Source: Bdellovibrio sp. (GTDB lineage: Bacteria; Bdellovibrionota; Bacteriovoracia; Bacteriovoracales; Bacteriovoracaceae). Taken from it: a DNA stretch of 64,000 bases. Below the pieces are notes generated by a model that saw nothing but the letters and a program-made list of their open reading frames with translations, did not search any database and had not been told where the DNA came from. The DNA is taken from the NCBI GenBank assembly GCA_016187935.1, contig JACPIU010000038.1, forward strand, positions 1 to 64,000, written 5' to 3'. The position numbers and the translations under genes are program-made. Positions within the stretch are counted from its first letter, which is position 1. The number at the start of each line of letters is the position of its first letter. Positions 50,948-60,698 of this stretch are shown here, in pieces.

Positions 50948-51475
50948 ATGAAAAGAACCGAGGCGCAACTTTTAGCAATCTGTGTTTCCACCCAAGATCG
51001 CCAAGCGTTTGGGGAACTGGTAGAAATGTACCAATCTCCCCTTCGCCTGGTGATTCGACGTTGGACCTTTGGAAATGCGACTCTCGCTGACGATATCGCG
51101 CAGGAGGCATTTATCAAGGCCTACCGAGGAATCCTTAAGTTTCGTTTTGAATCAAAGTTTTTTACCTGGCTCTGCCAAATCAGCTATCATGCTTTTATCG
51201 AACACTGTCGCAAAAAGAAATTACCAGAGGAAGTAGAACTTCCCCCTGAGCACAACCCCACCCGTGGGACGGACTTACATCGCGATGTGGAATACGCCAT
51301 GAAATATCTTTCTGAAGCCGAACGCGTGGCCATCACACTATGCTTTCACAAAGACTTAAGTCACGACGAGGCCGCAACAATTATGCAGATGCCCCTAGGG
51401 ACTGTGAAGTCCCATGTCAACCGCGCCAAAGAGAAAATGAGTAAACATCTGAACGCATGGAGAGAGGAGGATTAG
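50948..51475 (+). CDS. ECF-type RNA polymerase sigma factor
   Basis: 175 residues from ATG 50948. Region 2 (about 22-90: FGELVEMYQSPLRLVIRRW, LADDIAQEAFIKAYRGI, KFFTWLCQISYHAF) and region 4 (about 115-168: LSHDEAATIMQMPLGTVKSHVNRAKEKM) are present, without region 3, as in extracytoplasmic-function sigma factors. It directs RNA polymerase to a small regulon. The gene is followed after 3 bp by a membrane protein that is the likely anti-sigma factor. Confidence 0.92.
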   Translation: MKRTEAQLLAICVSTQDRQAFGELVEMYQSPLRLVIRRWTFGNATLADDIAQEAFIKAYRGILKFRFESKFFTWLCQISYHAFIEHCRKKKLPEEVELPPEHNPTRGTDLHRDVEYAMKYLSEAERVAITLCFHKDLSHDEAATIMQMPLGTVKSHVNRAKEKMSKHLNAWREED

Positions 51476-51478
51476 TTT

Positions 51479-51877
51479 ATGGATGAAGATAACAAGTGGA
51501 TGGAAGAGTTATTAAAAAAAGAGGCATCGCTACCAGATGCGGGTTTTTCTAAAAGGGTCATGGAACCTATTCCCACCTGGTGGAAGGTTTTGCTTCGACG
51601 AATGTTTATTCACAGCACTGGCTTTGTGCTTGGAGTGTTAGGTTTTGTTCTTTCTGAGCAAATTAAACTTCCCACCTTCGACAAGGGAAGCGAACTCCAA
51701 AAATGGCAAGAGGCCGCCAGCAATGCCCAAGAGATGTTGCAGGTCGTTCCTCAGCATCTAGAATCCTTCTCAGAGATCAATCTCCTCACCATCGCAGCCA
51801 TTTTGGCGGTGGCCTCAGTCTTTGCCTTCACTCTTGCCGATCTGCCTGTTGCCGGTAAAAAATTCGTGATGAAATAA
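51479..51877 (+). CDS. Putative membrane anti-sigma factor
   Basis: 132 residues. A short cytosolic N-terminal helix (MDEDNKWMEELLKKEASLPDAGFSKRVM) is followed by two hydrophobic segments (about 42-60 and 100-118). The zinc-binding HxxxCxxC motif of ZAS anti-sigma factors is absent. Position right after the ECF sigma gene, with GGAGG and a 3-bp gap, is the main evidence for the role. It may signal envelope state together with the DUF6249 protein. Confidence 0.6.
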   Translation: MDEDNKWMEELLKKEASLPDAGFSKRVMEPIPTWWKVLLRRMFIHSTGFVLGVLGFVLSEQIKLPTFDKGSELQKWQEAASNAQEMLQVVPQHLESFSEINLLTIAAILAVASVFAFTLADLPVAGKKFVMK

Positions 51878-51930
51878 AAAAACCGTGGGCGAAATTATTT
51901 ATTGGGCGTCCGGGTATCTTCACACCCCAC

Positions 51931-52492
51931 TCAAATTTTCTCTCCCACTTTCTTCAAGGCCTTGACGATACTGGCAATATCATGGGCACCATGCAAGTTG
52001 TGAATGATTGGTCCAAGTTTATGCATCATTTTGGCCATCATTGAAGTGCCACTCACATGGGAACTCTTTTTCGCCACCAAGGCCAAGGCAATTTCGTTGA
52101 TGACAAACGATACGGCATAGCAGGCATTTTTAGTTTTACCTTGCGTACTCAGACAATTCCACTCGTCGGCAAATTCTCGCTTCAAAAATTCGACAATGGC
52201 ATCATTTATCTTTTGGCGTTGATTGGAATCGGCCCCAACAGTATACCGCCATAGGGGCCAACGCCACACTGACCGCGCCCTTTACAACAGTTTTTGAGGA
52301 ATCGATCGGATGAAGGAGCATTTTGAGCGACATCTTCGGCAAAGTTGTCACCACATCTTTGGCCGCGCCAAGGTATCCTGAAGCACAACTGGAAACGGCA
52401 CTGGTGGAAAATTCATTGCCTGGAGGGGCCGAATGGGCAAAATCAAGTTTGGCCTTGTAGATCGCCTGGCAAGGTATTGATGTATTTTTCAT
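51931..52492 (-). pseudogene. Frameshifted gene of unknown function
   Basis: An N-terminal segment starts at ATG 52492 with AGGAGG upstream (MKNTSIPCQAIYKAKLDFAHS, SSCASGYLGAAKDVVTTLPKMSLKMLLHPID) and reaches a stop at 52202. A second frame, open from about 52269, continues as ADSNQRQKINDAIVEFLKREFADEWNCL and ends at 51931. Joining them within 52202-52269, for instance at the G4 run, gives one Cys-containing protein of about 186 residues, since the second part lacks a good start of its own. The G-run makes an indel or a sequencing error equally possible. No family recognised. Confidence 0.55.
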
Positions 52493-52677
52493 AGGTATGA
52501 ATCCTCCTAGAAAAATGCTATAACGCGCCAAGCCTATGTTAAACTGACATTTACTGGCACGATTATATATATACTTTATAATTCCAATACTTATAAGAGA
52601 TATAAGAACGCCGACTTATGGGAAATTTCTCTCTAGAAAATGCCTCATAAAGTTGGCAGTGGTGAAACATTTCGGAT

Positions 52678-54201
52678 ATGAAGACAGAGAAACAGGCACA
52701 GATACTTACAACCATTGAGCAGTTCATTGTTCAAGGGAGTATGGAGCAGGCCCATATTCTGCTTCGACCCTTTTTCAAAAAGAGGATTGAGCGCAAGCTG
52801 GCGGTTAAGCTGGCCAATCTGGCACGACGATCCCATCTGCCTGAAAATGCCGTGGCCGTCCTCCATCACATAGTACGGCCTTCGCCTCACTCTCCCATCC
52901 ATGCCACCGAGGCCGAGAAGGGCGAATATGCCGCGGCCTTAAACGCCTTAGGAGCTACTCGTGAAGCCAATCAATTATTGACTCACGTTGATTCTAAGCA
53001 GTTTCCCAATGCCCTGCTTTTTCACAGCTATGTCCATATCTGGCAGTGGGACTGGGAAGCAGCTATCCCTTATCTCGAGCGGTACATCAAGCTCCCGAAG
53101 GTGGATCAACAAATGCGTTTTTGGGGTATGGTGAATCTGGCCCAATGTCTTATGCATGGATTCAAAGATCTTGTTCAAGCACGCACGCTGCTTACAGATA
53201 TTGCAACAAAAACCAGTGGCAGAGAACACCGAAACTTGCACAAAAATTCACTCTTGGCCTTGCTTCAGACCCATGTTTTGGGCCGACAGTGGGAGCAGGC
53301 CCAATTGACCGTTAAATCTCTTGAACAAATTGAGAATCAGGGCAAAGATGCGATATTTGCTTTGGTATTAGAACAATGGAAAAACTTGTGTGATCTCTAT
53401 CACGCCTTGGAAACTGGTCAAGGTCGAGACCAGGCCCTGGCCCGACTACGAAATGTTCGGGCGCAATTTAAGGCGCTCAAACTCTGGGAAAATGTGCGCA
53501 GTTGCGATTATTATGAAGCCATCTGTTTTAAAAACAAAAAACTGCTCATCCAACTTTATTTTGGTACAACCTTTCCGAGCATGAGACAAAGGATTCTTGA
53601 AGCCTTGGGAGGGGAAGAAAAACTTCCCTTGGTCTATCACTGGTCTTTTTTCCGACCGGCCACCGAGAATTCACCTATCATCGACTTACATAACGGCCAA
53701 AATAGCATTAGTTCATCTTATCTTAAGAAAGGCCAGATTCCCCAACGCTTGCTTATGACTCTAGGCCAGGATTTCTACAAACCAATGCGCGTTTCTGAAT
53801 TGCATGAACATCTTTATCCCGGGGAAAATTATCACCCAACTTCTTCGCCCAATCGTATCCATCAGGCCCTGCGTCGACTCAGACATTGGCTTCATAAGAG
53901 CAATGTGCCTCTGGAGATTAGAGAAGAGGCCGGTTTTTACCACCTGGAGAGCGCGAAAGGATGTGTTATCAAACTTACCAAAGATCTTCCCACCAACGGT
54001 GTCACGCTGAAATTGCAGCAACAATTTGCAAAACTAAAAGATCATTTTAAAACTCATGCATTTTCCAGGGAGGAGGTGCTTTCGGTTCTCAATGTTTCTT
54101 CTCGTTCAGCAATACGCATCTTAAATCAACTGCGCAATCATGAACTGATTGAGCGCATCCACCAAGGGCCAAAAACCTACTACACCTTGAAACCATTCTA
54201 A
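52678..54201 (+). CDS. TPR and winged-helix regulator-like protein
   Basis: 507 residues. The first 300 or so are helical repeats of TPR character (AHILLRPFFKKRIERKLAVKLANLARRS, ALLFHSYVHIWQWDWEAAIPYLERYI). A SARP/OmpR-like wHTH follows at about 355-425 (RLLMTLGQDFYKPMRVSELHEHLYP, SPNRIHQALRRLRHWL), and a second winged helix at about 440-505 (FSREEVLSVLNVSSRSAIRILNQLRNHELIERI). This suggests a transcriptional regulator with protein- or signal-sensing repeats. Targets are unknown. Confidence 0.7.
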   Translation: MKTEKQAQILTTIEQFIVQGSMEQAHILLRPFFKKRIERKLAVKLANLARRSHLPENAVAVLHHIVRPSPHSPIHATEAEKGEYAAALNALGATREANQLLTHVDSKQFPNALLFHSYVHIWQWDWEAAIPYLERYIKLPKVDQQMRFWGMVNLAQCLMHGFKDLVQARTLLTDIATKTSGREHRNLHKNSLLALLQTHVLGRQWEQAQLTVKSLEQIENQGKDAIFALVLEQWKNLCDLYHALETGQGRDQALARLRNVRAQFKALKLWENVRSCDYYEAICFKNKKLLIQLYFGTTFPSMRQRILEALGGEEKLPLVYHWSFFRPATENSPIIDLHNGQNSISSSYLKKGQIPQRLLMTLGQDFYKPMRVSELHEHLYPGENYHPTSSPNRIHQALRRLRHWLHKSNVPLEIREEAGFYHLESAKGCVIKLTKDLPTNGVTLKLQQQFAKLKDHFKTHAFSREEVLSVLNVSSRSAIRILNQLRNHELIERIHQGPKTYYTLKPF

Positions 54202-54863
54202 AACCGAAACAGCAGTTCACTGCAAAGGGTGTCGCGATCAGAAAAATGAACTTTGCTCTCTAAGATACGTCGACCAACTACGGTAAAATGCGGACGAAGT
54301 AATTTCAAATAAAATTCCCGTGACCGTGCCAAGGAATAGGGATCAACAAAATCAACCTCATTTTTCATACGCTTTATTTCCTTATCCGTAGGCACGGTGA
54401 GGTAGAGATAACGAACTTTGCGCGCCATCACAGGAATAATAAAGCGCAAATCCTCTTCGCTTAAATATTGAAAGACTGAAGTGCAAAGACCCAAATCAAA
54501 TACAGCGCCACGTTTGCTCATGTCTTTCGCCCAAGTCGATAAATCAATGTTATGCACTTCTATCTTCATAGTGGAGACGATGGGAATTAGACGACTTTTG
54601 GCCCGCTCCAAAGCATAGATGGAAGGATCGATGGCAAAGGCACGTTCTGGCATGAATTTCCTCAAGATTTCACGAAAGAGATAACCAAGACCCACACCAA
54701 AATCTATAACCGAATTAATACTGATTAAATCCAGTGCAAAAAAATATTTCAGATAAGCGGCGTGCTCACGCGCATTTCCGATGCAATCCATAGAAAATGG
54801 GTCGGAATAATTGGTTTCCCAATATTCCTTTTCAAAATGTAATGGAGATGTTTCAGACGACAT
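54198..54863 (-). CDS. SAM-dependent methyltransferase
   Basis: 221 residues. Class I methyltransferase with motif I VIDFGVGLGYLFREIL, acidic residue of motif II in AFAIDPSIYALERAK, and motif IV-like VFDLGLCTSVFQYLSEEDL. No motif identifies the substrate. The stop overlaps the tail of the TPR/wHTH gene by 4 bp; ATG 54863 is preceded by GAGGAG and is divergent from ppk2. Confidence 0.8.
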   Translation of the reverse strand: MSSETSPLHFEKEYWETNYSDPFSMDCIGNAREHAAYLKYFFALDLISINSVIDFGVGLGYLFREILRKFMPERAFAIDPSIYALERAKSRLIPIVSTMKIEVHNIDLSTWAKDMSKRGAVFDLGLCTSVFQYLSEEDLRFIIPVMARKVRYLYLTVPTDKEIKRMKNEVDFVDPYSLARSREFYLKLLRPHFTVVGRRILESKVHFSDRDTLCSELLFRF

Positions 54864-54980
54864 AACTCCTCTATCTTAGTCTGGAAACAGCGTACTCGCA
54901 AATAACCGACAAAATGAATTCGAATAAATTTTAGAGTTGAAGCTAATTTTCCGATAAGCAGGAACAACAGGAGTTTAAAA

Positions 54981-55829
54981 ATGGCCGATGTCAATAAATC
55001 CCGTCAACGCACACTCTTCGAATATGAATTACCTCCAAAGATGGAAGGCAAAGAATACGAAAGTTTAATGGAGAATCTGCAAATTGAATTACTAAAAATG
55101 CAAAACTGGGTCAAGACCACCGGCCAGCGAGTCATGATCATCTTCGAAGGTCGCGACGCCGCCGGGAAAGGCGGAACCATCAAACGATTCATGGAACATC
55201 TCAATCCCCGCAGCGCGAGCATTGTGGCCCTGGAGAAACCCTCTGAGCGAGAAAAAGGGCAGTGGTATTTTCAGCGTTACATTACGCGATTGCCTTCTGC
55301 CGGTGAGATCGTCTTTTTTGATCGCTCTTGGTATAACCGTGCCGGTGTTGAGAGAGTCATGGGATTTTGTTCCCCCGCCGAGCACCGTGAATTCATGCGA
55401 CAAGCTCCGGTGATTGAAAGGATGTTGGTTAATAGCGGAATCATACTCTTTAAGTTTTGGTTTTCAGTTTCCAGGAAAGAACAAAAACGCCGTTTTGAAG
55501 AGCGCCGAACTGATCCATTAAAACAATGGAAGTTGAGTCCGATTGATATGGCCTCACTCGATAAGTGGGATGACTATACTAAGGCCAAAGAAGAAATGTT
55601 CTTTCATACAGACACGGCGGATGCTCCCTGGACAGTTATCCGTTCAGATGATAAAAAACGAGCACGCATCAACTGCATCCGTTATGTTCTCAAAAATCTC
55701 GCTTATGCCGAAAAAAATCCGGATAATATCAAAGACATCGATCCAAGCATTCTCGGTCTGGCCAAAGATATTTTCGAAAAAGGCGAACGCCTTCCCGATA
55801 TCAAGGAAGTTCTAAAAAAGGCAGCTTAA
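54981..55829 (+). CDS. ppk2: Polyphosphate kinase 2
   Basis: 282 residues, a normal single-domain PPK2. Walker A-like GRDAAGKGGTIKRF (57-70), lid region EREKGQWYFQRY, and Walker B FFDRSWYNRAGVERVMGF. PPK2 enzymes transfer phosphate from polyphosphate to GDP/ADP or AMP, linking polyphosphate stores to nucleotide pools. The gene is single, with AGGAG upstream of ATG 54981, and converges on thrC with a 4-bp overlap. Confidence 0.95.
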   Translation: MADVNKSRQRTLFEYELPPKMEGKEYESLMENLQIELLKMQNWVKTTGQRVMIIFEGRDAAGKGGTIKRFMEHLNPRSASIVALEKPSEREKGQWYFQRYITRLPSAGEIVFFDRSWYNRAGVERVMGFCSPAEHREFMRQAPVIERMLVNSGIILFKFWFSVSRKEQKRRFEERRTDPLKQWKLSPIDMASLDKWDDYTKAKEEMFFHTDTADAPWTVIRSDDKKRARINCIRYVLKNLAYAEKNPDNIKDIDPSILGLAKDIFEKGERLPDIKEVLKKAA

Positions 55830-57106
55830 GCGATATTTTCCTCAAGTTCCTTATAGAGATGCATCAATTGTTTTCCAATGGAATGGTAACTTGTTGGTCG
55901 GCTTAATAATGTGCCCAATGATTCAGGGGCCGGCAAATTTTGCCGGCCCAAAATATCAACGATGATTTCCTGAAATTTATAAGGATGCGCAGTCGCCACC
56001 GAAACCACGGGACTTTCGGATGTAAAAATCTCATTTGCCGCCAGGCCAACCGCCGTGTGGGGGCAAACAATGATTTTTTTCTGGTTAAAATAATCCAAGA
56101 TCATACTGCGAATTTTATCATCCGAATGCCAGCTCGCCGACAAATCTGCCATAATAGATGGGTCTTTTCTTTCCAAATCCAGCAACCTCTCCATATTTGA
56201 AGGATTGCCAACATCCATGGCATTGGCCAAGGTTTTAATGCTATTGCGTTTATTAAATTTTTTACTTTGCAAAAAATCAAAGATGACACGATTTGCATTG
56301 CAGGCAAAATGTATTTTCGAAATGGGCAGCCCCATTTTTTTCGCCCACACGGCGGCCATTCCATTGCCCATATTACCAGAAGGAATAACAAAATTAACGG
56401 CAGTTTTATATTGCAAAAATAGTTTATAAGATGCAAACGCGTAATAAGTCATTTGAGGAAGCAATCGCCCGATATTGATGGAGTTGGCCGAGGTGAGAGA
56501 ATATCGGGCACAAATTGCAGCATCTAAGAAGGCCTCCTTCACCAATCTCTGACAATCATCAAAATCCCCATCCACTTCCAGCGATAAAATATTTTTGCCC
56601 CAGCAGGTCAATTGCTGCCGTTGCAGCGGCGATACACCGTGTTTGGGAAAAAGGATGACAACTTTGATGCCTTTTTTTTGGTAGAAAGCACTGGCCACGG
56701 CCCCGCCTGTGTCGCCTGAAGTTGCCACAAGAATTGTCTTCTGTCCTGCGAGATTTTCAAAACAACCGGCCAAAAAACGCGCTCCAACATCTTTGAAGGC
56801 GGCGGTCGGGCCATGAAAAAGTTCCAATAGAAAATGCTGCTCTCCGATCTCTTGCCATACTATCGGAAAATTCAAGGCCTCCACAATAATGCTTGTGAGT
56901 TGCTTTTCCAAAACATCGCCTGCGAAAAAAGGATGCAAGAGTTTCTCGCTAAAAGTCAGATAGTTATCGTTGATATTAAAGGCAGACTCATTAAAATTAG
57001 GCAAAAATTCGGGAACAAATAATCCCCCCAAAGGACAAATTCCCATGCTTAAGACTTCGCTCAGTGAATATTTGGTAGAATCATGACGGGTAGAAACATA
57101 TTTCAT
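55826..57106 (-). CDS. thrC: Threonine synthase
   Basis: 426 residues. Converts O-phosphohomoserine to threonine with pyridoxal phosphate. N-terminal signature YVSTRH ... SLSEVLSMGICPLGGLFVPE, PLP-binding Lys in HGPTAAFKDVGARF, glycine-rich phosphate loop ATSGDTGGAVASAF and PSGNMGNGMA. Last gene of thrA-thrB-thrC; it overlaps thrB by 4 bp. Confidence 0.96.
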   Translation of the reverse strand: MKYVSTRHDSTKYSLSEVLSMGICPLGGLFVPEFLPNFNESAFNINDNYLTFSEKLLHPFFAGDVLEKQLTSIIVEALNFPIVWQEIGEQHFLLELFHGPTAAFKDVGARFLAGCFENLAGQKTILVATSGDTGGAVASAFYQKKGIKVVILFPKHGVSPLQRQQLTCWGKNILSLEVDGDFDDCQRLVKEAFLDAAICARYSLTSANSINIGRLLPQMTYYAFASYKLFLQYKTAVNFVIPSGNMGNGMAAVWAKKMGLPISKIHFACNANRVIFDFLQSKKFNKRNSIKTLANAMDVGNPSNMERLLDLERKDPSIMADLSASWHSDDKIRSMILDYFNQKKIIVCPHTAVGLAANEIFTSESPVVSVATAHPYKFQEIIVDILGRQNLPAPESLGTLLSRPTSYHSIGKQLMHLYKELEENIA

Positions 57107-58068
57107 TTCTTAACCTTTTGTATCTTCACTCCTGGTCTGGCCGCTCCTACTGGCCCGACAAAAACTTGCCCCGAGACTTTATATTCTCGTCCTAAACGAG
57201 AAAATAACTCACTTATTATTTTTGCCTGCCTCAGTGTTTGTGAAAGCGCGAAGAGCGACGGCCCGGCCCCGGAAATGCCAAAGGCCAATGATTGGACCTT
57301 CATAAGTTCGGGAGCAAAGAGGTCGTAGAAAGGCATGAGAGATTTTCTTTGCGGAGTGATGATAATGTCTTTGGCATGATTTGCGATCAGGTCATAATCA
57401 CCAAGAGTTAATCCCATCAAAAGACCGGTCAAATGCATGGATTGCTGGATATAATCTTGGAGAGAGATATGTTCTTTTAAAATGCCTCTCGCTTTTTTGG
57501 TTTCCAATGGGAAGGCGGGATGAAAAATACTGCAATAGAGTTTTTTCGGACATCTAATGGAGACAACTTGAAAATCTTTGATGCCATTTTTAAGGCAAGC
57601 GGTAATACCGCCATAGAGTGCCGGAGCAACATTGTCTCCATGGATGCCACCACTGGCAACCGCTTCACCTTCGAGAGCATAGGAAAATAATTTTGAAAGA
57701 GGCAACTTCCTTTTCAGCAATTGATTGCCTGCGACCACGGCGGCAACGGCGGAAGCGGCAGAGCCACCTAATCCAGAGGATAAAGGAATTCCCTTTTCGA
57801 TACTGATCTCATATCCATGCGGGAGATTTTCTCCCTCAATCATCGCTTGCAGTGCGACGCTGGCGGTGTTTTTGCGTGCATCGATCGGGATATTTTCCCA
57901 TTCCCCCTGGCCGGAACTGACAATTTTTTTTATATGCACGGCCTTCTCGGGAATGATACAGGCCTGTACTTTGTCACAGATCCCTAAGAGAGAAAAACCT
58001 AAAACATCAAAACCTGCATTGATGTTGGCCACCGTCGCGGGAGCGCTCGCTACAGATATTCTCATCAT
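57103..58068 (-). CDS. thrB: Homoserine kinase
   Basis: 321 residues, a GHMP-family kinase that phosphorylates homoserine. Motifs: ASAPATVANINAGFDVLGF near the start, ATP-binding PLSSGLGGSAASAVAAV, and the C-terminal GISGAGPSLFAL. It overlaps thrA by 4 bp and thrC by 4 bp, so the three genes are one tightly coupled transcript. Confidence 0.96.
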   Translation of the reverse strand: MMRISVASAPATVANINAGFDVLGFSLLGICDKVQACIIPEKAVHIKKIVSSGQGEWENIPIDARKNTASVALQAMIEGENLPHGYEISIEKGIPLSSGLGGSAASAVAAVVAGNQLLKRKLPLSKLFSYALEGEAVASGGIHGDNVAPALYGGITACLKNGIKDFQVVSIRCPKKLYCSIFHPAFPLETKKARGILKEHISLQDYIQQSMHLTGLLMGLTLGDYDLIANHAKDIIITPQRKSLMPFYDLFAPELMKVQSLAFGISGAGPSLFALSQTLRQAKIISELFSRLGREYKVSGQVFVGPVGAARPGVKIQKVKK

Positions 58069-60569
58069 GTATCGGCCCTCAAATTTTCCGCCAATTTGAT
58101 CAAATCAGCAAAAACGCCGGCCGCCGTCACCTGGGCCCCTGCCCCCGGTCCCTGAACAACTAAGGGATATTGCTTATACCTGTTGGTGGTGTAGGCAATG
58201 CAATTTTCGCTGCCTTTGAGTCGACAAAAGGCATGATCTTCTAAAAAAGAATGAAGCCCAACCGTGATTTTCTCTCCATTGCCGTTATTACAAATTCTAC
58301 CAGTGAAACGTAAGAGTTTTTTTTCCTTCTGAAATTTTATCCGTTTTTCTTCCATGGGCGCATCTAGTTCCTCGAGTCTATTCATGAATTCATCGACTGA
58401 GCAATGGCGCAATTCGACTGGAACCAAACTCTCCACCTTAACATCCTCAACATTGAATTCCAGGCCCATTTCACGTGCCAAGATAATAACTTTTCTCGCC
58501 ACATCCATACCCGAGAGATCATCACGGGGATCAGGCTCAGTATAACCCAAATCTTTGGCCTTTTTTAAAATCTCAGAAAATTTTATGCCACTCTTAAATT
58601 GGTTAAAAATGAAACTCAGTGTACCCGAAAGAACGCCTTCGATTTCGATAATTTTATCCCCGGTGGCAATCAAATCCTTGAGGGTTGAAATGATAGGAAG
58701 CCCCGCCCCTACGGTTGTTTCATAATACAAATATCTTCCACTTCTTTTATGAGATCTTTTTAACCCCGAGTCTAGTTCTTGCGAGATTTTTTTAATTCTC
58801 TCCAAATTCCCTGCCAATCCTTTCTTGTTGGGAGTAATGATATGAAATCCCTGGGACAACCAGACCTGGTAATAATTAGGAATTTGGTCACTGGCGGTGC
58901 AATCAAGAATTATTTTATGAGGGGTCCCATCATGCTCGAGATGCGTCAGCATTTTGTCAAAATCAACCGGAACACCTTCACTTTTTAGAATCTTTAAAGG
59001 ATCAACATGAGAAATGGATTCACTTAAGAACATGGATTTCGAATTGCAAATGGCCTTCAAAACTAAATTTACATTAAATCTTCTCTTGAGTTCCGCTCTC
59101 TGTTCCTCAATTTGCTGCAGAAACGTAGCACCAATCAACCCAGGTCCAATCAACGCCATGTTAAGTGTCAAGGATGATAGATGAAATGATGCGTGGGCGG
59201 CACGCAGACCTTTTTGCAAATCTTCATCTCTCACAACGACGGAGATATTTCTCTCGCTACTTCCTTGAGCGATCATACGAATATTGACATTGGCACGGGC
59301 AAGGGCCTTAAAAAATTGTCCGGAAATACCACGAACGCGATTCATTTTGTCCCCGATCAGGGCCAAAATACCGGCCCCCTCCTCCAGGGTTATGCGCGGA
59401 ATATGTCCCAATTCCATCTCTTTTTCAAACGCCTGCACGGCGCATCTCTTGGCCTTAACACCATCTTCAGATTTAACCACAAAAGAAATTGAATATTCGC
59501 TGCTGGCCTGGGATATCATGATAACTGAAATATGATCTGCATAGAGCGCGCCAAATAATCGTGTGGCAATCCCCGGCACTCCGATCATGAAGGCTCCTTC
59601 CACATTGATAACCGAAACATTTTTCATACAGGCCAAGGCCTTGACCGGATTATCTTCATGCTGGCCTTGACACGCTTTGGAAATGGTTGTTCCTTTGTTG
59701 TCAGGGAAAAAAGTATTTTTCAGAAAAATCGGAATACTTTTTTCCATCGCCGGCTGCATGGTTTTCGGGTGCAATACTTTCGAGCCAAAATAGGCCATTT
59801 CCATGGCCTCATGGTAAGAAATTTCCTCTAACAAATGGGCCTTGGGAACCAATTTCGGATCGGCCGACAGACATCCATCCACATCACTCCAAATAGTAAT
59901 GCTTTCGGCATTCAGTAAGGAACCTAATAGAGATGCAGAAAAATCACTCCCATTGCGTTTTAATGTGGTCGGAACACCCGTGACCGAAGTCGCCACATAC
60001 CCCGTGACGATGCAAGGTCCCAACGGTTTTCCTTTAATTTTGTCGCGTAATTTTTTCTCTGAAATCTCAATCTTCAAACTGGGCCCGGTGGCCGAATGTT
60101 CGACAATTAAAAATTCACGAGCATCTAGACGAGAGCAGGAAACCTGTTGTTGCGACATGAAATAATACATCATCCAAGTAGACCAAAGCTCCCCAAAACC
60201 GGTGACATATTCGAATTGTTCTTCACTATATTGTCCGCTGTCCCAGACTTTCTTAAGCGTCGCTTCTATCAATGCACAATCTTCATTCAAAGTGTCCAAA
60301 AACTTATTCTGATAATCAGGTGCTAGAACATGTAACGTATCCTCATGCAGTTTTCTTAATTGTAAAAGGCAATTTGTATATTCTGCTTTCTTATCTTTTG
60401 CACAGTTCAAGTGCCCTACTAATTTATCCGTGACACCTGACATGGCCGATAAGACAAAAAAGCTATCCGCTCGATTTGGAAGTTTATTAATTATATTGAA
60501 TACTCGTTTAAAGCATTCACTATTTGCCAGACTGGAACCACCAAATTTGTGTACCGAGATCGCATTCAT
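58065..60569 (-). CDS. thrA: Bifunctional aspartokinase / homoserine dehydrogenase
   Basis: 834 residues, like E. coli ThrA (820). Aspartokinase domain 1-290 opening with VHKFGGSSLANSECF and including TLKRNGSDFSASLLG; two ACT-like regulatory segments (about 310-460, including GISGQFFKALARANVNIRMIAQGSSERNISVV); homoserine dehydrogenase domain from about 470 (LIGPGLIGATFLQQI ... GTLSFIFNQF ... LSGMDVARKVIILAREMG). It catalyses the first and third steps from aspartate to threonine. GAAGGG precedes ATG 60569. Confidence 0.96.
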   Translation of the reverse strand: MNAISVHKFGGSSLANSECFKRVFNIINKLPNRADSFFVLSAMSGVTDKLVGHLNCAKDKKAEYTNCLLQLRKLHEDTLHVLAPDYQNKFLDTLNEDCALIEATLKKVWDSGQYSEEQFEYVTGFGELWSTWMMYYFMSQQQVSCSRLDAREFLIVEHSATGPSLKIEISEKKLRDKIKGKPLGPCIVTGYVATSVTGVPTTLKRNGSDFSASLLGSLLNAESITIWSDVDGCLSADPKLVPKAHLLEEISYHEAMEMAYFGSKVLHPKTMQPAMEKSIPIFLKNTFFPDNKGTTISKACQGQHEDNPVKALACMKNVSVINVEGAFMIGVPGIATRLFGALYADHISVIMISQASSEYSISFVVKSEDGVKAKRCAVQAFEKEMELGHIPRITLEEGAGILALIGDKMNRVRGISGQFFKALARANVNIRMIAQGSSERNISVVVRDEDLQKGLRAAHASFHLSSLTLNMALIGPGLIGATFLQQIEEQRAELKRRFNVNLVLKAICNSKSMFLSESISHVDPLKILKSEGVPVDFDKMLTHLEHDGTPHKIILDCTASDQIPNYYQVWLSQGFHIITPNKKGLAGNLERIKKISQELDSGLKRSHKRSGRYLYYETTVGAGLPIISTLKDLIATGDKIIEIEGVLSGTLSFIFNQFKSGIKFSEILKKAKDLGYTEPDPRDDLSGMDVARKVIILAREMGLEFNVEDVKVESLVPVELRHCSVDEFMNRLEELDAPMEEKRIKFQKEKKLLRFTGRICNNGNGEKITVGLHSFLEDHAFCRLKGSENCIAYTTNRYKQYPLVVQGPGAGAQVTAAGVFADLIKLAENLRADT

Positions 60570-60646
60570 AGAATTGCCCTTCCCTCATAGTGTAAACACC
60601 ATTTTAAGAGTAGGCATCTTCGCAGACACTTTTTGGGATTTATTGC

Positions 60647-60672
60647 CGGGTACTTCTTTGAAAAAGTACCCG
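60647..60672. repeat. Perfect 9-bp hairpin between hemerythrin and thrA genes
   Basis: CGGGTACTT and AAGTACCCG enclose an 8-nt loop, about 80 bp upstream of thrA and 27 bp after the hemerythrin stop. It lacks a following T-run on the coding strand, so it is a weak terminator or a leader structure. I found no threonine/isoleucine-rich leader peptide of the E. coli thrL type. Confidence 0.45.
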
Positions 60673-60698
60673 CATAAAACGATCTACTTTCCCAGGCC

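Noticed and set aside
60570-60698. Threonine attenuator leader upstream of thrA
   Set aside because: A hairpin exists but there is no leader peptide rich in Thr/Ile codons and no T-run terminator.
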